This document shows, piece after piece, positions 17,909-26,044 of a stretch of DNA of 64,000 nt (position 1 is its first letter; each line of letters begins with the position of its first letter). Both the position numbers and the translations under genes were made by a program. A model generated the notes under the pieces. The model was not told where the DNA came from, did not search any database, and saw only the letters and a program-made list of their open reading frames with translations. The stretch is from an uncultured Spirochaetaceae bacterium (GTDB lineage Bacteria > Spirochaetota > Spirochaetia > Sphaerochaetales > Sphaerochaetaceae). The stretch lies in contig CALXMP010000002.1 in the NCBI GenBank assembly GCA_944389505.1, forward strand, positions 1-64,000. The letters run 5' to 3'.

Positions 17909-19813
17909 TTATAGACCTGTGACTCCCATAACACATTCTATGCTGTCACCATTATATCCTAGTACCCAAATCTGGACTGGTGCTTTCTTATGAGTTGAAG
18001 TATCTACACATGCATGAACGATAGAAGAAAGGCTATCAACAGTCGAATCGGGAATATAAACATATCTGGTGTTATTTATTTCAATAATTTCTCCAGTCTC
18101 ACCAGATGATGGAGCTCCTTCAAACCGAGCATCTACTGCTTCGAAAGCATTGAGCTGAATTGGCTCTGCAAAATTTTCAGCTGTTGCAAGTACCGCACTT
18201 TGAGTCATATGAGCGGGGGTGACAGTGAGATTATCATCACTATAACCTGTTACCTGATATCTGCCGATAACTTCAATTCTATTGATATTGGCAGTAGGAT
18301 TCGGATTAATTGTTATGGTCATATCAGTTTTATTCAGAGACGCCTTTGCATCGGTTGTCTTATCAATAACCATATTTTCAAATGAGGCATCCTTTGTAAC
18401 ATTTGTACATTTATTATCCTTATCTGACCAAGAAATATTCCCGCAATCGATATATCCTGTGACAGATCCTCCATTTGAGTTACTGCAGTTCTTTATATTT
18501 ATTGATTTCAGATTCTCTATGCCGGACTGATTGCCAAACACCCATCCGATATATCCGCCTGCTATGGTTCCCTCATTTACACAGTTCTCAAGAGTAACGG
18601 ATGATTCACTCTCTTCTCCAGGCATTCCATATCCTGCAATAAATGGTGCTATACCCCAAAGAGAGTAATCATCTGAAGAAACATCAAGTTTATTTGTGCA
18701 GTCCTTTATTGTGACTGTTGCAGGTTTTCTATCTCCATAACTGATATTATCTCCATACCCTATAAAGCATATATATCCACTTCCAGAGTTATTTGACTCA
18801 ACCTTTATCGATCCAGAGACTTCAACGTTTTCAATCAAGACATTTCCTGCTGTACATGTTGAGAGCATCTTTCCTGCAGTTCCTGTTCCAAGGTTGATTC
18901 TAAGATTCTTTACGGTAGCATCATTCAGTGTCCAGAAAAGACTGCCTGCATATTCATTTCCACTGTAGGTTATTTCTTTATTGTCACCATCAAGAATTCC
19001 ATAGAAAGCGTAAACCTGTAGATCGGAAGGGAGTGTTATGTTATTCCCCAATTTGTAATATGCAGCCTTTTCAGATCCTATTTTCTTGAATTGTTCTGCT
19101 GTATTGATGATATAAGGATAGGCTTCGTTTCCAAGTCCGCTTGCGAAATCCCCTGATGTATTGCTGTCCGCTACATCCTTTGCTGGTACATTGACATTAT
19201 CAACGGTGATGGTAGTGGAGGATGAGATTGACTGCTTTATGCTCATGGAATCAGATATTCCACTTGCACTTGTTACCTTCCCAGAAGAATCTGTTGAGAT
19301 TACAGCTGTAGATGATCCTTCAAGGTTCTTTATCTCAACAGGGGTTGCAACGGTCTCATTTGTCTTCAGTACGCTGAGGTTGTTGAAATCCATCTTGCTT
19401 GTTGTTGCGGAGAAAATAGTTTCAGATGTCTCTGTGCTTTCTGTTCCCTGGAAATTTACAGTCAATGTTCCTGTCTTAATTGTTCCGTATCCTGCTACTG
19501 GATATTCATTGAAAGAGAATGTAGCAGAGTAGGTGGCTTCCCCTGATCTTGATGCCATGCTGATTGTGCTAGCACTGTCGGTCCTGGTGAGTCCTGGTAC
19601 TGCATCCGGGTCAGCCATGACCTTTTCTATATCACTGGGAAGCTGTTCATCAAGAGCATCGATAAGGGAGAATGTATCCTTCGCACTCTGTGATGTTGAT
19701 GGTGTATTCTGGTCATCCATTCCTGGAATCCAGATGACTCTGTACTGCGTGCAGCTTGCGAGCATTGCGGCTGCAAGTACTACGCTGAGCACAATCAAAG
19801 TGAATCTCTTCAT
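17909..19813 (-). CDS. Surface lipoprotein with GLUG/beta-helix-like repeats
   Basis: A 634-residue lipoprotein with signal MKRFTLIVLSVVLAAAMLASC (lipobox LASC). After a Ser/Thr-rich head comes GNEAYPYIINTAEQFKKIG near residue 230, typical of the entry into GLUG or right-handed beta-helix domains. A series of short strands follows with NLRINLG, VLIENVEVSG, VTIKDCTNKL, VTLENCVNEG and INIKNCSNSN. Such solenoids are usually surface adhesins or polymorphic antigens. The gene is more AT-rich than its neighbours. The SD AAAGGGG precedes the ATG, a two-tier hairpin sits just upstream, and a nine-base G tract lies further up. Confidence 0.72.
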   Translation of the reverse strand: MKRFTLIVLSVVLAAAMLASCTQYRVIWIPGMDDQNTPSTSQSAKDTFSLIDALDEQLPSDIEKVMADPDAVPGLTRTDSASTISMASRSGEATYSATFSFNEYPVAGYGTIKTGTLTVNFQGTESTETSETIFSATTSKMDFNNLSVLKTNETVATPVEIKNLEGSSTAVISTDSSGKVTSASGISDSMSIKQSISSSTTITVDNVNVPAKDVADSNTSGDFASGLGNEAYPYIINTAEQFKKIGSEKAAYYKLGNNITLPSDLQVYAFYGILDGDNKEITYSGNEYAGSLFWTLNDATVKNLRINLGTGTAGKMLSTCTAGNVLIENVEVSGSIKVESNNSGSGYICFIGYGDNISYGDRKPATVTIKDCTNKLDVSSDDYSLWGIAPFIAGYGMPGEESESSVTLENCVNEGTIAGGYIGWVFGNQSGIENLKSINIKNCSNSNGGSVTGYIDCGNISWSDKDNKCTNVTKDASFENMVIDKTTDAKASLNKTDMTITINPNPTANINRIEVIGRYQVTGYSDDNLTVTPAHMTQSAVLATAENFAEPIQLNAFEAVDARFEGAPSSGETGEIIEINNTRYVYIPDSTVDSLSSIVHACVDTSTHKKAPVQIWVLGYNGDSIECVMGVTGL

Positions 19814-20041
19814 TTTCTATACCCCTTTAGGCATGCAGAAATCCACCATCTCTGGTGGTAGCATGCCGTATAAGCTATGTGAAAGGTTAGGCTAGAGTAA
19901 TACCCCCCCCCGTGCTGGGAAGTTATGAAATAATTAAATTGCTTAACTGATAACACATTTTTCATAATTAGCCTGAAAAAATACTAGCATACTTCTTTTT
20001 CCGAATCAATTCATAACTCCGTGATTTAAAGAAAAATACAC
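19814..20041 (-). promoter_or_regulatory. Upstream region of the lipoprotein gene with hairpin and G9 tract
   Basis: Read on the minus strand, TTGATT (reverse complement at 20004-20009), a 17-base spacer and TAGTAT (19981-19986) form a plausible promoter. A run of nine G (C9 at 19903-19911) lies downstream of it, directly before TATTAC, a possible alternative -10. A two-tier hairpin follows (GGCATGC/GCATGCC at 19830-19836 and 19861-19867; CCACC/GGTGG at 19843-19847 and 19854-19858), then the SD AAAGGGG. The long leader and slippable tract suggest variable or structured control. Confidence 0.5.
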
Positions 20042-20334
20042 TGAGCCCGTAAGTCAGGAGACTGAATTACAGGGATGCAGTATCGATGGTAATCTTGGCT
20101 CGACGGAGTCGGGAGCCGGTGGCTATGCGAGGCGGTTTGTGAAGGACCCATCATGGATGGAGTCACTTCTGAAGAAAAATTACACAAGTCGCTGGTCATC
20201 GAAGTATCTTGTGAGGCTGCCTGTGCATGGTCATCCATGCCGGGCTGACCTCTGAAATAAAAGTGAGACAACATACTGCCAGACCTCTCAAATGACGCCT
20301 CCTGGACATCGTCAGACTACTTGGGGAGGTGTAT
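20042..20334 (+). ncRNA. Candidate bridge RNA region of the IS110 element
   Basis: IS110-branch elements encode a bridge RNA in the non-coding end upstream of the transposase, with two loops that pair with target and donor DNA. This stretch is rich in local hairpins: GGCTC/GAGCC with an inner GAC/GTC (20097-20117), CCATC/GATGG (20148-20160) and GCATGG/CCATGC with a TCAT loop (20225-20240). No reading frame explains it. The exact ends and loops cannot be set by eye. Confidence 0.35.
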
Positions 20335-21480
20335 ATGGCATACACTGATCATGAATGGCCAGCGATAATCGGGCTGGACCTCGGCAAGCAGACCTATTCG
20401 GGCTGCAGGCTTTCCGGGGAAGGATATGTGAAGAGGCACAACTTCACCGGGAAGATGACAAGAGGAGACGACGGCTATGCCTGTCTTCTTGAGAAGATCA
20501 GCGATGGGGATCTTGTAATCATGGAAGCGGGGAGCTCATCATTCAACCTTGCGCGATTCCTTATGAACAGCACGGAAGCTGAGATCATCGTACTAAATCC
20601 AGCACAGCTCAGGCTCATCTGGGATAGCCAGAGGAAGACTGACAAGGCGGATGCGATGAAGCTGGCATGCATAGGTCGGGACATGAGAAGGGAAGCATGG
20701 CAGACCGTATCGGTTCCAAGCGAGGATGAACAGGCTGAAAGATCTGCGGTATCCTTCCATGTGTTCCTGAAGGAGGATGAGACGGCCAAGTTCAACAGGC
20801 TGTTCGCACTCTTCAACAGCGTCGGCTATCCGGACATAGACAAGGGAAGATGCAAGAAGGACTTTGAATACAGACATGCACTTGCTGACAGCCTGCTCAC
20901 TGGTCAGGCGGCAGAAATTGCAAGGATACTGAACGATGGAATAGACCTTGTCCAGTTCCAGATCGAATCCGTGGAACAGGAACTCATCAGCATCTGCCTG
21001 GCCCATCCTCATGAGGCACTCTCCTGGCTCTCGATGCCTGGGGTCGGGCTTGTCAACGCGGCAACCCTAATCGCCTATGTCGGGGACGGCGCAAGGTTCT
21101 CAAAGCCTGAGCAGCTGATGAACTATGCAGGCCTTGTCCCCAGGCTCAATCAGAGCGGCATTACGGACATCCATGGGAAGGTGACAAAGATGGGCTGCAG
21201 ATGCGTGAGGAGGAACATTGTGCAGGGAGCAAGTACAATACTCACACACAAGTACAATCCGTCCTGTCCTCTCTCACGATTCGCTTATAGGAAGAAGAAG
21301 GAGCTGATCCATCATGGCAAGGCGGCTGTGGCAGTGGCCAACCATATGCTCAGGATAGGGCTTGCTCTCCTTCATCACCATGACATCTACTGCACAGCTA
21401 AGGAGGATGGCTGCGAGAAGCTGAAGACTAAGCTTGCTGGTTATAAACTAAGCGCCCTTGCCGCTTACCTTCCACAGTAA
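20335..21480 (+). CDS. IS110-family DEDD transposase
   Basis: A 381-residue recombinase. The N-terminal RuvC-like domain shows the acidic set D15 (GLDLGK), E64 (MEAGSS), D103 and D106 (KTDKADAMK). A helical middle follows, then the transposase_20 domain with SMPGVGLVNAATLIAYVGD, the YAGLVPRLNQSG segment holding the expected catalytic Ser, and GKVTKMGCRCVRRN. The frame is intact, so the copy may be active. The ATG at 20335 was chosen over a GTG two codons earlier because GGGGAGG lies at 20323-20329. Confidence 0.9.
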   Translation: MAYTDHEWPAIIGLDLGKQTYSGCRLSGEGYVKRHNFTGKMTRGDDGYACLLEKISDGDLVIMEAGSSSFNLARFLMNSTEAEIIVLNPAQLRLIWDSQRKTDKADAMKLACIGRDMRREAWQTVSVPSEDEQAERSAVSFHVFLKEDETAKFNRLFALFNSVGYPDIDKGRCKKDFEYRHALADSLLTGQAAEIARILNDGIDLVQFQIESVEQELISICLAHPHEALSWLSMPGVGLVNAATLIAYVGDGARFSKPEQLMNYAGLVPRLNQSGITDIHGKVTKMGCRCVRRNIVQGASTILTHKYNPSCPLSRFAYRKKKELIHHGKAAVAVANHMLRIGLALLHHHDIYCTAKEDGCEKLKTKLAGYKLSALAAYLPQ

Positions 21481-21493
21481 CCAAGGGCGCTTA
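21449..21493. terminator. 12-base inverted repeat over the transposase stop
   Basis: TAAGCGCCCTTG at 21449-21460 and its exact reverse complement at 21482-21493, with 21 bases between, span the transposase stop codon. It may be the transcription terminator of the transposase or a folded feature of the right end. There is no strong T-run. Confidence 0.5.
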
Positions 21494-21822
21494 CATATTA
21501 AGATTTCTTTCAAACCTTGTAATCCAAGGTTCATTTCTTCATGGCCATTTGTCAACCATTTGATTGGATATTGCTGTTTTTATTCCCATTATTGACTTAC
21601 GGGCTCAAATAAAAACCTTCTCGGAGTGGGTGTCTTGGATTCGGTATAAGATAAGACTGATTGGCTCCGGGAAGGAAAATGCATTTTTAGCACGTTGCGC
21701 TATGATTTGCACCATAGCAAGTACAGGCATAATTAATATAGGCAATTTTCATTCTTGACAAGGGCTATCTGTGTCGTTTTCGTGCATTTTCACGGATTTC
21801 TGCATGATAATCCCTCCCCTGA
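21481..21822. other. Intergenic stretch between transposase and ttcA
   Basis: Holds the second arm of the stop-codon hairpin, the right inverted repeat of the IS (21593-21607) and about 215 bases of AT-richer sequence. One imperfect stem (GCTATG/CATAGC around 21700-21720) is visible there. No supported gene or terminator was seen. Confidence 0.5.
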
Positions 21823-22590
21823 TCACTGCTTCTCAGGCAGGATTGAGGCAGAGAAGTCATGGGCGTTGTATATATGCTCCCTCGTGAGCTTGTCTATGTG
21901 CGAGAGCTCTGAGATTATTGGCTTGAGCCTGGCTCTCACATTCGTCTGATCATATGGGCAGACAGGTTTGATGACAGGTATGTCGTAGCACTCGGCCAGA
22001 CGTCTTGTCACATTCTCACGCGTCTCTATCAGTGGGCGTATTATATGCATCTTCCCCTCGAAGAACTCCTGGACGGGGAGCATTGTTGAGAAGCTTGCCC
22101 TGAAGCAGAGATTCATGAGCGTTGTCTCCGCAAGATCGTCAAGATGATGTCCCATGGCAATCAGCCTGGCATTCTCCTTCTCCGCATACTGGAAGAGGAT
22201 CCTTCTTCTGTTGCGTGCGCAGAGATAGCAGTTGAAATCACCATTGAATGATTCCGGGAACTGATGTTCCTCGAAGATTATCAGATCGATATCCAGAGCA
22301 GAGAAGTATGCCCTGAGCTTCTCTTTGTATTCTGTAGGTATCGGATGCTCGATCCAGTCAATCATGACAGCCTTCAGCGTATAGGTCACAGGAAGCCATT
22401 TCCTACGTAGTGATAGGGCTAGCGCGAGGGCAAGGGAGTCCTTGCCTCCGGAGGCTGCTATTATGACCTCATCATCCTTCTGGATCATCCTGTATCTGTT
22501 GATTGCTTTTCCAACGCCTTTGATGAAGCGCATGACCCATGGCGGTATATCCCCATCGATAAGGCTCTGGTACGGGAGTCTCTCATCCAT
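21823..22590 (-). CDS. ttcA: TtcA-like tRNA thiolase (PP-loop ATPase)
   Basis: The 255-residue product has the PP-loop SGGKDSLALALAL, then CYLCARNRRRILFQYAE and MGHHLDDLAETTLMNLCF, the signature of the TtcA/TilS-like group that adenylates a tRNA base before sulfur transfer (2-thiocytidine at position 32 in TtcA). The CxxC in CYLC would bind the iron-sulfur cluster or sulfur. The start at 22590 (MDERLPYQS) lies inside the end of the HD-hydrolase gene with an eight-base overlap; the 44 extra residues of the longer frame are out-of-frame shadow of that gene. TtcA is favoured over TilS because of the CxxC and length. Confidence 0.75.
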   Translation of the reverse strand: MDERLPYQSLIDGDIPPWVMRFIKGVGKAINRYRMIQKDDEVIIAASGGKDSLALALALSLRRKWLPVTYTLKAVMIDWIEHPIPTEYKEKLRAYFSALDIDLIIFEEHQFPESFNGDFNCYLCARNRRRILFQYAEKENARLIAMGHHLDDLAETTLMNLCFRASFSTMLPVQEFFEGKMHIIRPLIETRENVTRRLAECYDIPVIKPVCPYDQTNVRARLKPIISELSHIDKLTREHIYNAHDFSASILPEKQ

Positions 22591-23851
22591 TGTCCACCAT
22601 CCTGAATGCGTTCTCGGCATCTCTGTCATCGATATAATCAGGAAGGAACAGCGTGACTGTGCGGAGCGATGAGGAGAACAGCGTCCCGGCTTTCGGGAAG
22701 AGCATCCCTGCCTCCGATGCATCGGCTATACTGCCATTGTCCAGCATTATCCCGATATTCGTCTCGAAGCTTATCCTTTCAGGTATGTCGATGATGACTG
22801 CGTAGCGTGGCAGTTCCGGGTATTTCTTCCTCAGCATCTCCCAGATCCTGTCCTCCGTATCGGAACGCGTCATTATATCCAGAGCATCTCTTTCGATCCT
22901 TCCGTTATCATCGAATGGCTTCATCGCCTTGCGCGGGAAGGCCTTTCCTTTCTCTGCGAGGGCAATAAGGTCGAATGGTGGGTAATCGGGATGCATCCTG
23001 CAGAGACTGTAGAAGCCATAGTCATCCCTGAGATAGAGGTCATCGTATGAGATGACTTTATCCTTCAGCGCAGATACGACAGCTTTCTTTATCATCGCAG
23101 TGAGGCTCCGAACTCCTTTGTGCCAGTAAAGCGTCCTGTACATCATGTATTTGGAGAACAGTACTTGCTCCACGGAGCTTATGGCCTCCATGCCGAGCAC
23201 AATCCTTCCATCTCTGATATCCATCGATGCGATGATGAAATCCGTATCCTGTTTGCCGTAAGGGATGCCTGCAAAGAATGCATCACGCGTCAGATAATCG
23301 AGCTTGTCCGGGTCGAGCGTTCCCGAGAGTATGTTCCTGTATGTCTCTGTCTCGCTGTCAGAGCACTCTCGTTCGTCCGCGATTATAAGGGCGGCCATCT
23401 CCCGGTCACCCCCGGCATCATCTATGGCTTTCCCCAGCTCATCATTGCCAAGTATAAGCTCTGCGGCTATCTCCTCATGCTCCTTTATCGCAAGCTCCTT
23501 CAGGGAGTGGGCATATGGGAAGTGTCCTATATCGTGCAGAAGGCATGCAGAGAGAAAGCTCATTATTCCTTTCTCCGAGAATGGAAGCTCCTCATTCTTC
23601 CTTGAAAGCGAAAGGAGTATCTCACGTCCCAGATGGTATACGCCTATGGAATGGCTGAGGCGCGTATGCACCGCCCCCGGATAGATATGGAAGGCAGGTC
23701 CGTTCTGCTTTATACCCGAGAGCTTCTCGACCTCATCGGCCGCCAAGAGCTTTCTCAGCCCTTCCGTCATCGGGATATTCCCCCATAGCGGATCCTTGAC
23801 TGTGTGTATGAATCCTCTGTTGAGTAGATTGAGAGCTTCGCTTCCTGTCAT
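22583..23851 (-). CDS. HD-domain phosphohydrolase
   Basis: A 422-residue cytosolic protein with HTRLSHSIGVYHLGRE near residues 60-75 and the metal site LLHDIGHFPYAH with KEHEEIAAELI near 100-130, as in dGTP triphosphohydrolase-like and YdhJ-type HD proteins. The substrate cannot be fixed by sequence; a nucleotide or oligonucleotide phosphate is likely. The start at 23851 (MTGSEALNLLNRG) gives the family's usual N-terminus before IHTVKDPLWGNI. No ribosome-binding site is visible, and a TATCCT box ends six bases upstream. Confidence 0.82.
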   Translation of the reverse strand: MTGSEALNLLNRGFIHTVKDPLWGNIPMTEGLRKLLAADEVEKLSGIKQNGPAFHIYPGAVHTRLSHSIGVYHLGREILLSLSRKNEELPFSEKGIMSFLSACLLHDIGHFPYAHSLKELAIKEHEEIAAELILGNDELGKAIDDAGGDREMAALIIADERECSDSETETYRNILSGTLDPDKLDYLTRDAFFAGIPYGKQDTDFIIASMDIRDGRIVLGMEAISSVEQVLFSKYMMYRTLYWHKGVRSLTAMIKKAVVSALKDKVISYDDLYLRDDYGFYSLCRMHPDYPPFDLIALAEKGKAFPRKAMKPFDDNGRIERDALDIMTRSDTEDRIWEMLRKKYPELPRYAVIIDIPERISFETNIGIMLDNGSIADASEAGMLFPKAGTLFSSSLRTVTLFLPDYIDDRDAENAFRMVDNG

Positions 23852-23914
23852 AGCGGAAGGATACCACAATGCCGAGCTTTGACAAAGCGGCCCATTAGCG
23901 GAGAGAATAGGCAT
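23852..23914. promoter_or_regulatory. Back-to-back promoters sharing one -35 element
   Basis: CTTTGACAAAG around 23877-23887 reads as TTGACA (23879-23884) forward and TTGTCA (23885-23880) in reverse. Forward: an 18-base spacer to GAGAAT (23903-23908), six bases before the ATG at 23915. Reverse: a 16-base spacer to TATCCT (reverse complement at 23858-23863), six bases before the ATG at 23851. Both transcripts could be leaderless, and the two polymerases would compete. Confidence 0.5.
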
Positions 23915-24295
23915 ATGCGTAAGGCTCTGCTGCTTCTTATAATCGCATTGATTCCAGCGCTGTATGGCGTTGCTCCCTCATCCAGGAAGATCGGCCCGGT
24001 AATTGTATCAATAGAGTCCGGATCGATCTCGGAGACTGCGCTTGCGGCTGTCTCGGAGCCGTTCACAGAGGAGTGGCTGGAAAGATATACCTCGGATCCG
24101 ATGGCTGCAGGGGAGGTTCTCTCTCCTGTGCTTTCATCTGTCCTGCCACTTGCCAATCCTATCGCCGGCAATGAGAAAGCCGGTGCTGTCGATATCCTCG
24201 ACCTGGCAACCGGCTCTGTCTATTCATTCATCTTCAGGGATGGGAAGATAGCATCATGCTACCCATCATATTCCCCTGATTCTCCTGAACTCTGA
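23915..24295 (+). CDS. Small secreted protein of unknown function
   Basis: Not recognised. The 126 residues begin with a signal peptide (MRKALLLLIIALIPALYG) without a lipobox Cys, so the product is probably periplasmic. The mature part has IGPVIVSIESGSISETAL and a C-terminal VDILDLATGSVYSFIFRDGKIASCYPS. The start was moved to 23915 so the signal peptide is N-terminal. It overlaps the end of the convergent pepF gene by 30 bases. Confidence 0.65.
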   Translation: MRKALLLLIIALIPALYGVAPSSRKIGPVIVSIESGSISETALAAVSEPFTEEWLERYTSDPMAAGEVLSPVLSSVLPLANPIAGNEKAGAVDILDLATGSVYSFIFRDGKIASCYPSYSPDSPEL

Positions 24296-26044
24296 AAGGA
24301 GTGTTCCGAAACGTTCCGCAGCCTTTCTCACAGGTTCCTCCGTGCGCATATCGACACCGGCCTTGCAGAGGGACTTTATCGGGAATTCCGAGCCTCCGCT
24401 CTTGAGGAATGACATATAGTCCTCCCGTTCCCTCTCTCCGCCGCTGAGGACTCTCTCAGAGAGGGCGATGGATGCGGAGATGCCTGTAGCATATTTGTAG
24501 CAGTAGAATGCACTGTAGAAATGGGGGATTCTGAGGCACTCGAGATCGCTTACCTCCTCGAATTCCATGATAGGTCCGAAGTATGCCTCAAGAAGTCCAC
24601 GGTATGTGCTTCTCAGAGTGTCGGTTGTGAGCGGCATGCGCTTCTCTGCCATCTCATGGATCTTCAGCTCGAACTCTGCAAACATCGTCTGCCTGAAGAG
24701 CGTTGCAACGATATCATCGAGATTCTTGCCTATGATGTATGCCTTCTCCTCATCATCCGAGGAGTGGGCGAGGAGATAGGAGGAGAGCAGGTTCTCATTG
24801 AATGTCGATGCGACCTCAGCCTCGAATATCGAGTAGCTGTAGCACATGAATGGATTGTTCCTGGCAGAGTACCAGGTGTGCATTGAGTGACCGCCCTCAT
24901 GGATGAGCGTGAAGACCGAATCCAGCACCTCTGGCTCATAGTTCATGAGTATGTACGGATTCCCTGTGTATCCGCCTGCGGAGAATGCGCCGCTGCGCTT
25001 TCCCTTGTTCTCATACCTGTCGACCCATCTTTCATCTGTCAGACCTCTGACCAGCGTCGTCCTGTACTCCTCTCCAAGGGGCTTGACCGCTTCGCTTATT
25101 ATGCCGACAGCATCATCATAGCTATGGCTTGATGCGGGCCTTTCAACCATCGGAACGTAGACATCCCAGTGCCTGAGCTTCTCTTTTCCCAGTGCCTTTG
25201 CTTTGACGCTGTAGTACTCATGGAGCAGGGGAAATGCCTCATGGACAGCGCTGATGAGCGATGTGTAGACCTTTGCAGGTATATTGTCCGGAAAGAGCGC
25301 TCTCTCCAGTGATGAGCGGAAATGGCGTGCACGCGATGCGAAGATATCCTCATTCACCGATGCGATATACAGATCTGCAATCGTGTTCTTATGGTTGTCA
25401 TAGGCTTTGTAGTAGCTTCTGTATGCCTCTTCCCTGATGCTTCCATTACGGTTCTTGAGAAACTTGGAATATGTGCCGTGCGTAAGCTTCTCGCCCCGGA
25501 CCTCCCCGAAGTCCAGCTCGATGTTGTTCAGGTCCATGAAGGCCTTCTCCGCAGAGCCTGCCAGCGGTGTATAGAGCGACAGGAGCTGCTCTTCCTTCTC
25601 TGAGAGCACATGCTCCTTCTCCCTTAGATTCCTCTTGAGCCACACCCTGAATTCTCTGTACCGAGGCTCCTTCATCCAGCTCTTTATCTTCTCCTCATCG
25701 ATTGAGAGAAGCTCCGGAGAGAAGTAGGCAATCTCTTCGGAGAATGCTGATGCCGCATTCTGGTACATCATATAGCGGCGCTGTACATCTGCATCGGAGC
25801 TGTCAGCCTCATAGCATAGGAATGCCCAGCTTCCGATCCTCTCTGCTTCCTTCTCCGTATCCCTCAGATAGCAGAGTGCGGCATAGAGATCATCCGAGCT
25901 TCTTCCAAGCGTGCCCTTGAAGTTCTTTGCCTTCCCGAACGCCTTCTGCAGCTTCTTCAGATCCTTCTCCCATGCCTCAGCGCTGGCTGATAGCAGCGAC
26001 AGGTCCCATGTATCCTCTCTCTTCTGTTCCTTTCTCTCGATCAT
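24266..26044 (-). CDS. pepF: Oligoendopeptidase F (M3 family)
   Basis: Zinc endopeptidase of the M3 family that cleaves short peptides in the cytosol. The 592 residues match the PepF length. The zinc site HEGGHSMHTWYS (HExxH) is near residue 380, followed by the Glu-containing FEAEVASTFNENLL about 25 residues on, and the FYCYKYATGISASIAL end motif is present. Its ATG overlaps the stop of rdgB. There is no export signal. Confidence 0.92.
   Translation of the reverse strand: MIERKEQKREDTWDLSLLSASAEAWEKDLKKLQKAFGKAKNFKGTLGRSSDDLYAALCYLRDTEKEAERIGSWAFLCYEADSSDADVQRRYMMYQNAASAFSEEIAYFSPELLSIDEEKIKSWMKEPRYREFRVWLKRNLREKEHVLSEKEEQLLSLYTPLAGSAEKAFMDLNNIELDFGEVRGEKLTHGTYSKFLKNRNGSIREEAYRSYYKAYDNHKNTIADLYIASVNEDIFASRARHFRSSLERALFPDNIPAKVYTSLISAVHEAFPLLHEYYSVKAKALGKEKLRHWDVYVPMVERPASSHSYDDAVGIISEAVKPLGEEYRTTLVRGLTDERWVDRYENKGKRSGAFSAGGYTGNPYILMNYEPEVLDSVFTLIHEGGHSMHTWYSARNNPFMCYSYSIFEAEVASTFNENLLSSYLLAHSSDDEEKAYIIGKNLDDIVATLFRQTMFAEFELKIHEMAEKRMPLTTDTLRSTYRGLLEAYFGPIMEFEEVSDLECLRIPHFYSAFYCYKYATGISASIALSERVLSGGEREREDYMSFLKSGGSEFPIKSLCKAGVDMRTEEPVRKAAERFGTLLSEFRRIRGI

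Larger units (their letters stand above)
20042..21607 (+). mobile_element. IS110-family insertion element
   Basis: Bounded by 15-base inverted repeats: TGAGCCCGTAAGTCA at 20042-20056 and its exact reverse complement at 21593-21607. The 1566 bases between hold one full-length DEDD transposase gene, 279-293 bases of structured non-coding sequence upstream of it and about 100 bases downstream. The size is normal for the family. Subterminal inverted repeats are usual in the IS1111 branch, while a long upstream non-coding part is usual in the IS110 branch; the assignment between them is open. No target-site duplication was found, as expected. Confidence 0.75.

Noticed and set aside
21564-21949. 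Two 64-residue plus-strand frames after the IS element
   Set aside because: One crosses the right inverted repeat of the IS and the other runs into ttcA; no ribosome-binding sites or family features.
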